A DNA stretch of 64,000 bases, from assembly GCA_016718385.1 (NCBI GenBank), contig JADKDK010000006.1, forward strand, positions 248,001 to 312,000. The letters run 5' to 3'. Every line of letters begins with the position of its first letter. Position 1 is the first letter of the stretch. The notes under the pieces were generated by a model, which did no database searches, was not told the origin of the DNA, and worked only from the letters and a program-made list of their open reading frames with translations. The position numbers and the translations under genes were made by a program. Source of the DNA: Gammaproteobacteria bacterium (GTDB lineage: Bacteria > Pseudomonadota > Gammaproteobacteria > Pseudomonadales > UBA5518). Positions 50,219-58,167 of this stretch are shown here, in pieces.

Positions 50219-52009
50219 TTGCTCGTGAGATTGATGCCCCGCATCGTCGCATTGCTGATGCTCGCCCTGCTCGCGCCGCTCGTCCCGGCGCAGGAAGCGT
50301 CCCGGGCGCTGGAGCGGATCTTCGGCGACTACGAACAGGACTACCTGCGGCTCAACCCGCACGAGGCGACACTTCGCGGCGAGCGCCGCTACAACGCCAT
50401 GCTGGCCGACGGGATCAGCGCCGAGTTCCTCGCCGCCGAGCGTGCCCTGGCGCAGCGCTACCTCGGTGCGCTCGATGCGCTCGACATCGCCGCGCTGAAC
50501 GCCACGCAGCGCAACAGCGTCGCGACGCTGCGCTTCAACCTCGAGCTGGCGCGCGAGCGGCACGCAACGGGATTCGCCGCGAAACAGGCCCTGATGCCAC
50601 TCAACCAGTTCAAGGGCCTGCATCTCGAGCTCGCGCAGCTGGGTTCGGGCAACGGCGTGCAGCCCTTCGCGACAGCCGCCGACCATGAGGCCTGGCTCGC
50701 GCGCGCCGCGCAATGGCCGCACTGGGTCGACATCGCGATCGCGAACATGCGTCGCGGCATCACCGAGGGCGTGGTGCTGCCGCGCGTGCTCGCCGAACGC
50801 GTGCTGCCGCAGCTCGAGGCGCACATCGTCGATGATCCGCGCGAGAGCGTGTTCTGGCGCCCGGTGACGAGGCTCGCGCCGGGGACCGGGCGCGACGCGC
50901 TGGAGCCCGGGTACCGCGCGCTCATCACCAGGGCCATTGTGCCCGGCTACCGCAAGCTGCATGGCTTCATCCGCGACGAATACCTGCCCGCGGCGCGTGA
51001 CAGCGTCGGGCGCTCCGCACTGCCCGACGGCGCCAACTGGTACGCGCTCGACATCCGCGCCAACACCACGCTGGCGCTGGACGCCGACACCATCCACCGC
51101 ACCGGACTGGCGCAGGTGGCACTGCTGCGCCAGGAGTTCGGGAAAATGCGCGAGCGCATGGGCTTCGAGAGCACCCTGCGGGATTTCTTCGAGCACCTGC
51201 GCACGAGCAAGACCTACCTTCACCCCTCGGCCGAGGCCGCGCTCCAGGCCTACCGCGCCGTGAAGATCGACGTGGCAAGGCAACTGCCGACACTGTTCGG
51301 CCGCATCCCGAAAGCCGATTACAAGGTACGTCCGGTCGAGGACTTTCGCGCCGCCAGCGCCGCCGGCGGCAGCTACCAACGCCCGGACGCCGCGGGCACG
51401 CGCCCGGGCGTGTTCTACCTGAACACCCACGACCTGACGCGCATCCCGACCTACGAGACCATGACGCTGTCGCTGCACGAGGCCGCACCCGGACACCACT
51501 TCCAGATCGCGATCGCCACGGAGTCGGAGCAGTTGCCCGATTTCCAGCGCTTTGGCTACATCACGGCCTTCGGCGAGGGCTGGGCGCTCTACGCCGAAAC
51601 GCTGGGCCACGACCTGGGCGTTTTCGACGATCCGCTGCAGTACGTGGGATTCCTGCACAGCCGGCTGTTCCGCGCCAACCGGCTGGTGGTCGATACCGGC
51701 CTCCACGCAAAGGGCTGGAGCCGCGAGCAGGCCATCGCATATTTCCTCGACAACTCGCCGATGTCGGAGGCCGACGCGACGGCCGAGGTGGATCGCTACA
51801 TGGCATGGCCCGGGCAGGCGCTCGCCTACATGACGGGCGCCCTGGAGATCGAGCGCCTGCGCGAGCGGGCCGGGCGGGAACTCGGCGAGCGCTTCGACCT
51901 GCGCGAGTTCCACGACGAGGTACTCGGCGACGGCATCATCCCGCTGCCGGTGCTGCAGACCAAGATCGACCGCTGGATCGAAGCCCGTCGCGTGGCCGAC
52001 GGCAACTGA
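50219..52009 (+). CDS. DUF885-family exported metallopeptidase-like protein
   Basis: A 596-residue protein with a signal peptide (RIVALLMLALLAPLVPAQEA). Most of the length is the DUF885 domain, with the zinc-peptidase-like motif LHEAAPGHHFQ (about 420-430), then FGEGWALYAETLGHDLGVF, and a conserved QALAYMTGALEI near the end. Such proteins look like distant M3/M32-type carboxypeptidases and act in the periplasm, but activity is not well shown. AGGAGG lies 4 bases before the TTG and 10 before a GTG at 50225, so the start could be either. Confidence 0.88.
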   Translation: MLVRLMPRIVALLMLALLAPLVPAQEASRALERIFGDYEQDYLRLNPHEATLRGERRYNAMLADGISAEFLAAERALAQRYLGALDALDIAALNATQRNSVATLRFNLELARERHATGFAAKQALMPLNQFKGLHLELAQLGSGNGVQPFATAADHEAWLARAAQWPHWVDIAIANMRRGITEGVVLPRVLAERVLPQLEAHIVDDPRESVFWRPVTRLAPGTGRDALEPGYRALITRAIVPGYRKLHGFIRDEYLPAARDSVGRSALPDGANWYALDIRANTTLALDADTIHRTGLAQVALLRQEFGKMRERMGFESTLRDFFEHLRTSKTYLHPSAEAALQAYRAVKIDVARQLPTLFGRIPKADYKVRPVEDFRAASAAGGSYQRPDAAGTRPGVFYLNTHDLTRIPTYETMTLSLHEAAPGHHFQIAIATESEQLPDFQRFGYITAFGEGWALYAETLGHDLGVFDDPLQYVGFLHSRLFRANRLVVDTGLHAKGWSREQAIAYFLDNSPMSEADATAEVDRYMAWPGQALAYMTGALEIERLRERAGRELGERFDLREFHDEVLGDGIIPLPVLQTKIDRWIEARRVADGN

Positions 52010-52019
52010 GGCGTCCCGC

Positions 52020-52739
52020 TTACAGGGACGCCAGCCTGAGCAGCATTTCGGCGACTTTTTCCGGCTCCGTGATCATCAGGTCGTGGCCGGTGTCGATCTC
52101 CCAGGCATGCTCCGCGTCGAGCTGCCGATGGCTCGCTTCCGCGTTGCTGCGCGCGAGAGATTCGGTGCAATTGATGTTGGTGCGCGGCAGGCGCCTGACT
52201 GCCGCCTCGTCCTGGAGGATCAACATCTGGGTGAAGCACTTCCAGGGGTGCGGGGTAAACCTCTCCGCGGCCCAGACAACGTCTGCCGGATCGGATATTC
52301 CGAAAAATTCCGGCTGGATACTGTCGGGCCAGAGCACCAGCTCGACGCCGTTGACCACACGGATCGTGTGTCGCGCGAAAGCCATTTGCTCCGGAGCGAC
52401 GTCGCACAGGGAATCGCCATTGCGCGGGTGCGCCGCATCGAGATAGACGAGGCGGCGGATCCGCTCGCGCGCACGATCCGCCACGCCGGTGATGACCATG
52501 CCCCCGTAACTGTGTCCGGCGAGTATGACGTCGCTCAGGTTCTCGTATACGAGCGTCTGCACGACATCATTGATATGCATATCGAGATCGACTGCAGGGC
52601 TGACGAGGTGGGCGCGCTCGCCCAGGCCCGTGAGCGTCGGCGCGTAGACCACGTGACCGGCCGCCTGCACGCGCCGCGCCACCTTCTGATAGCACCAGCC
52701 GCCGTGTCCCCCGCCGTGGACCAATACGAATGTTGCCAT
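52020..52739 (-). CDS. Alpha/beta hydrolase (EstC-like esterase)
   Basis: A 239-residue hydrolase: FVLVHGGGHGGWCYQKVARR (oxyanion region), AGHSYGGMVITGVADRARER with the nucleophile Ser in GHSYGG, an acidic residue in the later half, and DTGHDLMITEPEKVAEML (catalytic His). This set matches small esterases of the EstC/salicylate-esterase/hydroxynitrile-lyase type. The ATG at 52739 gives the standard N-terminus. It converges with the DUF885 gene (11 bases between) and diverges from the methyltransferase gene across an AT-rich region. Confidence 0.9.
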   Translation of the reverse strand: MATFVLVHGGGHGGWCYQKVARRVQAAGHVVYAPTLTGLGERAHLVSPAVDLDMHINDVVQTLVYENLSDVILAGHSYGGMVITGVADRARERIRRLVYLDAAHPRNGDSLCDVAPEQMAFARHTIRVVNGVELVLWPDSIQPEFFGISDPADVVWAAERFTPHPWKCFTQMLILQDEAAVRRLPRTNINCTESLARSNAEASHRQLDAEHAWEIDTGHDLMITEPEKVAEMLLRLASL

Positions 52740-52862
52740 TGTCGTCTCTCTCGGAGCGTCGGATGACGTCGCCGCACCTGCGAGCGGGCGGCGCACATTC
52801 AATCAATGCCAGTATTTCAAGTATAAATCGATTGTGCCAGACTGGCCGCGAGATCGATGTGA

Positions 52863-52886
52863 CTTGAATGATTTACATCAATCAAG
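52863..52886. promoter_or_regulatory. 24-base imperfect palindrome in the hydrolase/methyltransferase divergent region
   Basis: The left half CTTGAATGATTT and the right half read from the other strand, CTTGATTGATGT, agree at 10 of 12 positions. It lies 16 bases before the methyltransferase ATG, in an AT-rich stretch of 162 bases between divergent genes. The size and dyad suggest an operator for a dimeric regulator that could control both genes. It does not fit the FNR spacing. Confidence 0.45.
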
Positions 52887-52901
52887 ATGGGATCCAGTCA
52901 T

Positions 52902-53777
52902 ATGAGCCTGATGAACATTCACAAGGGCTGGACTGCTTCCGGTGTCGCAGCCGCCCGGACGGTGCATCGACTGTATGATTCACCCGTGATATTCGACGAC
53001 GATGCGGCCATTCACCTCCTGAGCCCCGCCGAACGCTATCTCTGCCAGTCGAAGCTCGTTTTCAGATTGCTGCTGCAGCGCTCCATCCGCGAGTTCAGGC
53101 CGTATATCTTTCATTCGTTCAGCTGCCAGCGATACGCCGAGGAGCAACTCCTGCGCGCGATCGGCCAGCACAAGTCGCAGTACGTGATTCTCGGGGCGGG
53201 CTTCGACTCGTTCGCCCTGCGTCGCCCGGATCTGGAATCGCGCGTGCGGATTTTCGAGGTCGACCACCCGCAGAGCCAGCAATTCAAGCAAAAGCGCATC
53301 GCCAGGTCGCCCTACCCGGTACCCGGGAACCTCGTGTTCGTGCCGGTGGATTTCGAACAGGAAACCTTGCTCGACGGACTGGAGCGCAGCCGTTTCGATT
53401 TCAGTCAGCCCGCTTTCTGTTCCTGGATGGGTACTGTCATGTACCTGACGCAGGAGGCTGTGCTCGCAACGCTCGAGGCGATGGCATCGCTGGCGCCGGG
53501 TAGCGAGCTGGTATTCAACTATGCCTCGCCCCACGGCGCGCTGAGCAATGCCGACAGGGAAATGGTGAAGGACCTCGAGACCACCCTTCGCCACGGCAGC
53601 GCCTCCATGAATGCCAAGTTTTTGCCGACGGAGCTGGCGGAGAAGGCGTCCGGACTGGGCTTCGATATCAGGGCGCAGCTGGACTCCGGGGATCTCGACG
53701 AACGATATCTCGCCGGCTGGGAGGGCCTGCGGACCATTCCCTTCGGCCACCTGCTCCATCTGCAGGTCAGGGGCTGA
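52902..53777 (+). CDS. Class I SAM methyltransferase, TIGR00027/LCMT-like family
   Basis: A 291-residue protein: a conserved N-terminus (TASGVAAARTVHRLYDSPVI), the SAM-binding loop QYVILGAGFDSFALRRPDLE, the acidic EVDHPQSQQFKQKRI, and SWMGTVMYLTQEAV. These are features of the TIGR00027/PPM1-type methyltransferases, often near biosynthetic genes, that usually methylate carboxylates or hydroxyls. The substrate is unknown. I start it at 52902; an earlier ATG at 52887 is possible. Base use upstream is AT-rich, unlike the surroundings. Confidence 0.87.
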   Translation: MSLMNIHKGWTASGVAAARTVHRLYDSPVIFDDDAAIHLLSPAERYLCQSKLVFRLLLQRSIREFRPYIFHSFSCQRYAEEQLLRAIGQHKSQYVILGAGFDSFALRRPDLESRVRIFEVDHPQSQQFKQKRIARSPYPVPGNLVFVPVDFEQETLLDGLERSRFDFSQPAFCSWMGTVMYLTQEAVLATLEAMASLAPGSELVFNYASPHGALSNADREMVKDLETTLRHGSASMNAKFLPTELAEKASGLGFDIRAQLDSGDLDERYLAGWEGLRTIPFGHLLHLQVRG

Positions 53778-53793
53778 AACCTCGCTGGCGCCG

Positions 53794-55776
53794 CTACATC
53801 AGCACATTCACGATCGCGTTGCCGATTCCGATCAGCGCGGCGCCCGAGATCAACCCGGCGCAGATCGGTTCGCAGCCATCGACCCAGAGCGCGTGATCGC
53901 GGGTGCCGGGTGCGGGCTTCTTGCGGCCCATCCACCAGAACAACATGGCACCCAGCCACATCGCGAAGCAGGATTCGGGCGGCAGCACCACGCCCAGGCC
54001 CACCGCGACCGCGGAGATCGGGAAACGGCCATTGGTGCGCATGCGCAGCACCTCAAACACGACGGCGGCCGCGGCGGCCACGGCCATCGCGACCAGCGCA
54101 CTGACGGGCAGGCCCGAAACGCCCTTGGCGATGATGTCGGCTACACCTTTCCACTGCAGCGCGGCCGGCATCGCGAACTGGTCCGACACGATGGTCGATA
54201 CCGAGCGCTGTCCGCTCGCATCCGGCGGCAGGAACAGCAGGAAGAACAGCGGCGTGGCCGTGAGCGCACCGGCAAAGATGCCGATCACGTGCCCGATCGC
54301 CTGCTGGCGCGGCTTGGCCCCGAGCATGTAGCCGGGCTTGATGTCCGACAGCAGGTTCGCCGCATTCGAGGCGATCTCGGCCGTCATGCCCGCGGGTATC
54401 AGGTTGCTGGCCGGGTTGGCGCGATCGATCGCGCCCATGGTGAACTGCGTGATCTTCGACAGCGCGCCGGTGGGTGTCCACGAGGTCAGCGCCATCGAGT
54501 TGGTGCAGATGACGGTGAGCACGAATATCAGCGGCAGCGACACGAACGCCAGCAGCCAGGGCACGCCGAAGAAGGCGTGCGTGACCCAGGCGCCCAGCAC
54601 GCTGAACACCGGCACCCCGACGAATGACATCCACAGCGGCAGCTCGATGTGTCCCAACACGTCGGGGCCGCGGGACTGCGTGGAATCGCGGCGCAGCGAC
54701 TTCAGCGCGCCGGTGAACAGCTCCGGCTTGGCGAGCAGCCCGACCAGCGAGCCGACCACCATCATCGTGACCGCCCACCACAGCGCCCACTGGTTGACGA
54801 TCTCGCCGCGCGAGATCGGGATCAGCACGCCCGCGGGGGAGGTGTACTCGCGGATCTCGCCGCGCTGGATCATGATCGGCGCCAGCACCGCGTAATTGAG
54901 CACCGCACCGAGCATGCAGCTCGTGGCGACGCGTATGCCCATCAGCCCGCCCACGCCCAGCATCGCGGCATCGAGCGTGAAACGCAGCCCGAGTTGGCGC
55001 ACGTCGGTGCCGAGGATGCGCGGGATCCACCACCCGAGCTTGTCGGCGTAGAGGTAGTAGTAGCTGTCGAGCCGCTCGATGAAGTGCCAGGGCTCCTGCA
55101 TGCCGGCCCAGCGATCCATGCGCAGCAGCTTGAACTGCACGAGTTTCATCCAGCCGTCGCTGGCGATGAACTGGTAGAACGCGGCAAGCCCGCCGCTCAG
55201 CGCGAGCAAGCGTGCCTTGAACATGCCCTCGTCGGCGTGCCCGGTATAGAGCGAGTCCAGCACCACGCCGCAGGCACGGCCCTCCGGAAACGGCAGCTGG
55301 TCCTCGTTGATGAAGCGACGCTTCATCGGAAAGGCCACCAGCACGCCGAGTATGGAGATCACCACGGTCCACACCACCATCTGCCACCAGGGCACGATGC
55401 GGCCGGTCACCAGCATGTAGGCGGCGAGGCTCGATATCAGCGGCGTGATCATGTAGCCGGCGGCGGTCGCTATCGATTGCGTGCAGTTGTTCTCGAGGAT
55501 CGTCATGTCGCGCACCAGGCCCACGCCCGCCAGGGTGCGAAAGATCGCGAAGGCGAGGATCACAGAGGTGAGTCCCACGCCGATCGAGATGCCGGTCTTG
55601 CCGCCGATGTAGAGCGCGGTGGCGGCGAGCACGCCGCCGAGCAGGAAGCCGGTGAGTCCCGAGCGCAGCGTCAGCTGCGCCATGTCACCGCGGTAGACGT
55701 TGTCGAGCCACCACCGGTCCTTCTGCGCGCGCGTCCAGCTGCGGGTCTGTTCGTCGGTCAGCTGCAGCAGTGGCAT
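53794..55776 (-). CDS. OPT-family oligopeptide transporter
   Basis: A 660-residue polytopic membrane protein with about fifteen hydrophobic segments: LRSGLTGFLLGGVLAATALY, NNCTQSIATAAGYMITPLIS, LPFPEGRACGVVLDSLYTGH and FTMGAIDRANPASNLIPAGM follow the OPT family pattern. OPT proteins import small peptides (including gamma-glutamyl peptides) or metal chelates by proton symport. It is third on the minus strand after puuD and puuA, with a REP element in the 36-base gap. The ligand may be an amine-peptide conjugate; inference from position. Confidence 0.92.
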   Translation of the reverse strand: MPLLQLTDEQTRSWTRAQKDRWWLDNVYRGDMAQLTLRSGLTGFLLGGVLAATALYIGGKTGISIGVGLTSVILAFAIFRTLAGVGLVRDMTILENNCTQSIATAAGYMITPLISSLAAYMLVTGRIVPWWQMVVWTVVISILGVLVAFPMKRRFINEDQLPFPEGRACGVVLDSLYTGHADEGMFKARLLALSGGLAAFYQFIASDGWMKLVQFKLLRMDRWAGMQEPWHFIERLDSYYYLYADKLGWWIPRILGTDVRQLGLRFTLDAAMLGVGGLMGIRVATSCMLGAVLNYAVLAPIMIQRGEIREYTSPAGVLIPISRGEIVNQWALWWAVTMMVVGSLVGLLAKPELFTGALKSLRRDSTQSRGPDVLGHIELPLWMSFVGVPVFSVLGAWVTHAFFGVPWLLAFVSLPLIFVLTVICTNSMALTSWTPTGALSKITQFTMGAIDRANPASNLIPAGMTAEIASNAANLLSDIKPGYMLGAKPRQQAIGHVIGIFAGALTATPLFFLLFLPPDASGQRSVSTIVSDQFAMPAALQWKGVADIIAKGVSGLPVSALVAMAVAAAAAVVFEVLRMRTNGRFPISAVAVGLGVVLPPESCFAMWLGAMLFWWMGRKKPAPGTRDHALWVDGCEPICAGLISGAALIGIGNAIVNVLM

Positions 55777-55791
55777 GGGCAGGTCTCAGCT

Positions 55792-55817
55792 GGTCGCGGG
55801 CATGGCCCGCTCCTACA
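55792..55817. repeat. REP-like palindrome at the end of puuA
   Basis: Copy of the CGCGGGCATGGCCCGC element with a CTCCTACAG tail. The CTA in the tail is, on the minus strand, the TAG stop of puuA (55813-55815). It separates puuA from the OPT gene and may stabilise the upstream message. Confidence 0.8.
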
Positions 55818-57156
55818 GGTCGAGATAGGCATCGTATTCCATGGGGGGAACGTGACCGAGGAATTCCTCGAGCTCCTGCCACTTCGACATCAGGAACACG
55901 CGGCGCAGTTCCTCGCCGAGATACTCGCCGACGAAGCCGGATTTTTCGAACACGCGCAGCGCCTCGGGCCAGAACCGCGGCAGCCCCGCCGGGTGCTGGC
56001 TGTAGGCGTCACCTGCCACCGGTGCCGGCGCGGCTAGCCGCTGCTCGATGCCCATCAGCGCGCCGGCCAGCATGCCGGCCACCGCGAGGTAGGGATTCGC
56101 GTCGGCGCCGCACACGCGGTGCTCGAGGCGTATGGCGCTGCGCGAACCGCCCGGAATCCTCACCGCGGCGCTGCGGTTCTCGTAACCCCAGGTCGGCGCG
56201 TGCGGCGCGTGCGAACCGAGACGAAAGCGCCGGTAGGAATTGCAGTTCGGCGCGAACAGCGCCATCGCCTCGGACATCGTGGCGAGACAACCGGCCACGG
56301 CGTGGCGCATCAGCTCGCTGCCCTGGTCGGTACCGTTGTCGAAGACATTGCGTCCGCTCGCGTCGACCAGGCTGAAATGGATGTGCATGCCGTTGCCCGC
56401 CAGGGCGCCGAAGGGCTTGGCCATGAACGAGGCGAGCCGGCCCTGCCCGCGCGCCACCCCCTTGATCGCGCGCTTGAGCAGCAGCGCGTGGTCGCAGGCG
56501 CGCAGCGCGTCGTCCTGGTGAAAGAGGTTGATCTCGAACTGCGAGGGCGCGGCTTCCGCGATCAGCGTGTCGACCGGGAGCGCCTGCGTGAGCGCCGCCT
56601 CGCGCACGCCGTGCATGAGCTCGCTCATTTCCTGCATCGCCTCGATGCCGTAGGTCTGGCCACCGACCGGTTCGCGCCCGCCGCTCGTGGTCTGCGTGTG
56701 CCGCGGCGTGCCGTCGGCGTTGCGTTCGCGGTCGAACAGGTAGAACTCGAGCTCGACAGCGACCACCGGGCGCAGGCCCAGCGCCGCGTAACGTGCCAGC
56801 ACGCCGGAGAGCACGGTGCGCGGGTCGCCGGCGTAGGCCGCCGCATGCACGGTGCCCATCGACACCAGCACCTGTCCCGTGGGGCGTGCCAGCCACGGCA
56901 CGCGCGCCAGCGTCGCGGGCTCCGGCAGGCACACGCCGTCGGCATCGCCGTCCTCGAACACCGTGGCGCCGATGTCACGGCCCCAGATATCGAAGGCAAC
57001 CGTCGAGACCGGCAGCTTGAAGCCACCGCTGAAGACCTTCGCGAGGTTCTCGCGGCCTACCCACTTGCCGCGCAACTGCCCGTTGATATCCGGCAGCAAC
57101 ACCTCGAAGACATCGATGTCCGGATTCTGCTGCAGGAAGGTGTCGAGTGCATGCAT
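55813..57156 (-). CDS. puuA: Glutamine synthetase-family gamma-glutamylpolyamine synthetase
   Basis: A 447-residue type-I glutamine-synthetase-fold ligase: VFEVLLPDINGQLRGKWVGR at the start, then VAVELEFYLFDRERN (metal-binding Glu), NGMHIHFSLVDASGRNVFDN (ATP/Glu site), NSYRRF and IEQRL. The divergences from true GlnA match PuuA/SpuI, which join glutamate to putrescine or other amines using ATP. A puuD-like gene and an aminotransferase gene lie next to it, completing a gamma-glutamylation route for amines. ATG at 57156; a TTG six codons earlier is less likely. The stop lies in a REP element. Confidence 0.88.
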   Translation of the reverse strand: MHALDTFLQQNPDIDVFEVLLPDINGQLRGKWVGRENLAKVFSGGFKLPVSTVAFDIWGRDIGATVFEDGDADGVCLPEPATLARVPWLARPTGQVLVSMGTVHAAAYAGDPRTVLSGVLARYAALGLRPVVAVELEFYLFDRERNADGTPRHTQTTSGGREPVGGQTYGIEAMQEMSELMHGVREAALTQALPVDTLIAEAAPSQFEINLFHQDDALRACDHALLLKRAIKGVARGQGRLASFMAKPFGALAGNGMHIHFSLVDASGRNVFDNGTDQGSELMRHAVAGCLATMSEAMALFAPNCNSYRRFRLGSHAPHAPTWGYENRSAAVRIPGGSRSAIRLEHRVCGADANPYLAVAGMLAGALMGIEQRLAAPAPVAGDAYSQHPAGLPRFWPEALRVFEKSGFVGEYLGEELRRVFLMSKWQELEEFLGHVPPMEYDAYLDL

Positions 57157-57216
57157 GGCGGCAACCGTGATCAAGGTGCGGATCGTGAACGTTCAGGAGC
57201 CGGCCGCCCGGCCGCC

Positions 57217-58017
57217 TCAGGCACTTTTAGCATCCTTGCCGCGATATTGCGACCACACCGCCGCACCGAAGGCCCCGAACAGGGCCAGCGACAGCTCGTG
57301 CTCGCGAAACAACCACTCCGGGTGCCACTGCACCCCGAGCGCGAGCGCGCGGGAGCCCTCCACGCTGAGCGCCTCGATCAGCCCGTCGGGCGCGCGCGCC
57401 TCGGCGCGCAGCCCCGGCGCGAGCCGGTCGACGCCTTGCGCGTGCAGCGAATTGACGCGATGACGCGACCCGACGCCCAGTCCCGCCAGCACACCGCCCT
57501 CCTCGATGATCACCTCGTGCGCCGGCGCGTACTGCAGCTCGCGGCTCGCGTGCTTGTCCTCGCGGTGATCCATCATGCCGGGCACTTCCTGCACCCGCTG
57601 GTGGAGCGTGCCGCCGAGGGCGACGTTCAGTTCCTGCATGCCGCGGCAGACGCAGAACAGCGGGATCCCGCGTTCGAGCGCGAGCCGGATCAGCGGCAGC
57701 GTGGTCGCGTCGCGTTGCGGGTCGTGGGAGGTTCCCGGCGCGCTCGGCTCACCGCCATAGCGCGCGGGCTCCACGTTCGACGGGCTGCCGGTGAGGAAAA
57801 TTCCGTCGAGGCTGTCGAGCAGCCCGGCCATGTCCAGCAGCGACCCGATCGGTTCGAGGTCGCGCCCGCGGCCAAGACCCGGAATCAGCAACGGCAGGGC
57901 GCGCGCGCCATGCGCCACGGCGTTGATGTACTTTTCACCCACGCCGTGAAAGGGATGCAGGCCCTTGTCGAAGATGTCACAGGGAATGCCGACCACCGGG
58001 ATGCCGGGTGCGCGCAT
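57217..58017 (-). CDS. puuD: Gamma-glutamyl-GABA hydrolase-like class I amidotransferase (PuuD)
   Basis: A 266-residue peptidase C26 protein. The nucleophilic Cys is in PLFCVCRGMQELNVALGGTL and the His-Glu pair in GVQWHPEWLFREH; DGIFLTGSPSNVEPARYGGE is the family's substrate loop. PuuD releases glutamate and 4-aminobutyrate from gamma-glutamyl-GABA, the last step of the glutamylated putrescine route. GAGG lies 6 bases before the ATG. The next gene, puuA, starts 60 bases downstream on the same strand. Confidence 0.9.
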   Translation of the reverse strand: MRAPGIPVVGIPCDIFDKGLHPFHGVGEKYINAVAHGARALPLLIPGLGRGRDLEPIGSLLDMAGLLDSLDGIFLTGSPSNVEPARYGGEPSAPGTSHDPQRDATTLPLIRLALERGIPLFCVCRGMQELNVALGGTLHQRVQEVPGMMDHREDKHASRELQYAPAHEVIIEEGGVLAGLGVGSRHRVNSLHAQGVDRLAPGLRAEARAPDGLIEALSVEGSRALALGVQWHPEWLFREHELSLALFGAFGAAVWSQYRGKDAKSA

Positions 58018-58037
58018 GCGTATCCTCTTGCCGCTGC

Positions 58038-58056
58038 GCTACCCTTTGGGGGTAGC
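58038..58056. promoter_or_regulatory. GCTACCC-N5-GGGTAGC inverted repeat upstream of puuD
   Basis: A perfect seven-base inverted repeat with a five-base centre, 21 bases before the puuD ATG and 112 bases before the aminotransferase ATG. A good candidate operator for a polyamine-responsive regulator of the divergent genes. Confidence 0.4.
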
Positions 58057-58167
58057 GTCGTTATCACTCGAATTTGGCATATTGTCCCATTCTAGACCCT
58101 GCATGGTCGCCGTCCCCATACCACCAGCGGGGTAAGTCCGCGCAACGGACCGACACGAGGACACACG

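Noticed and set aside
52866..52883. FNR/Anr box (TTGAT-N4-ATCAA)
   Set aside because: The half-sites TTGAA and ATCAA are eight bases apart rather than four; a longer dyad explains the symmetry better.
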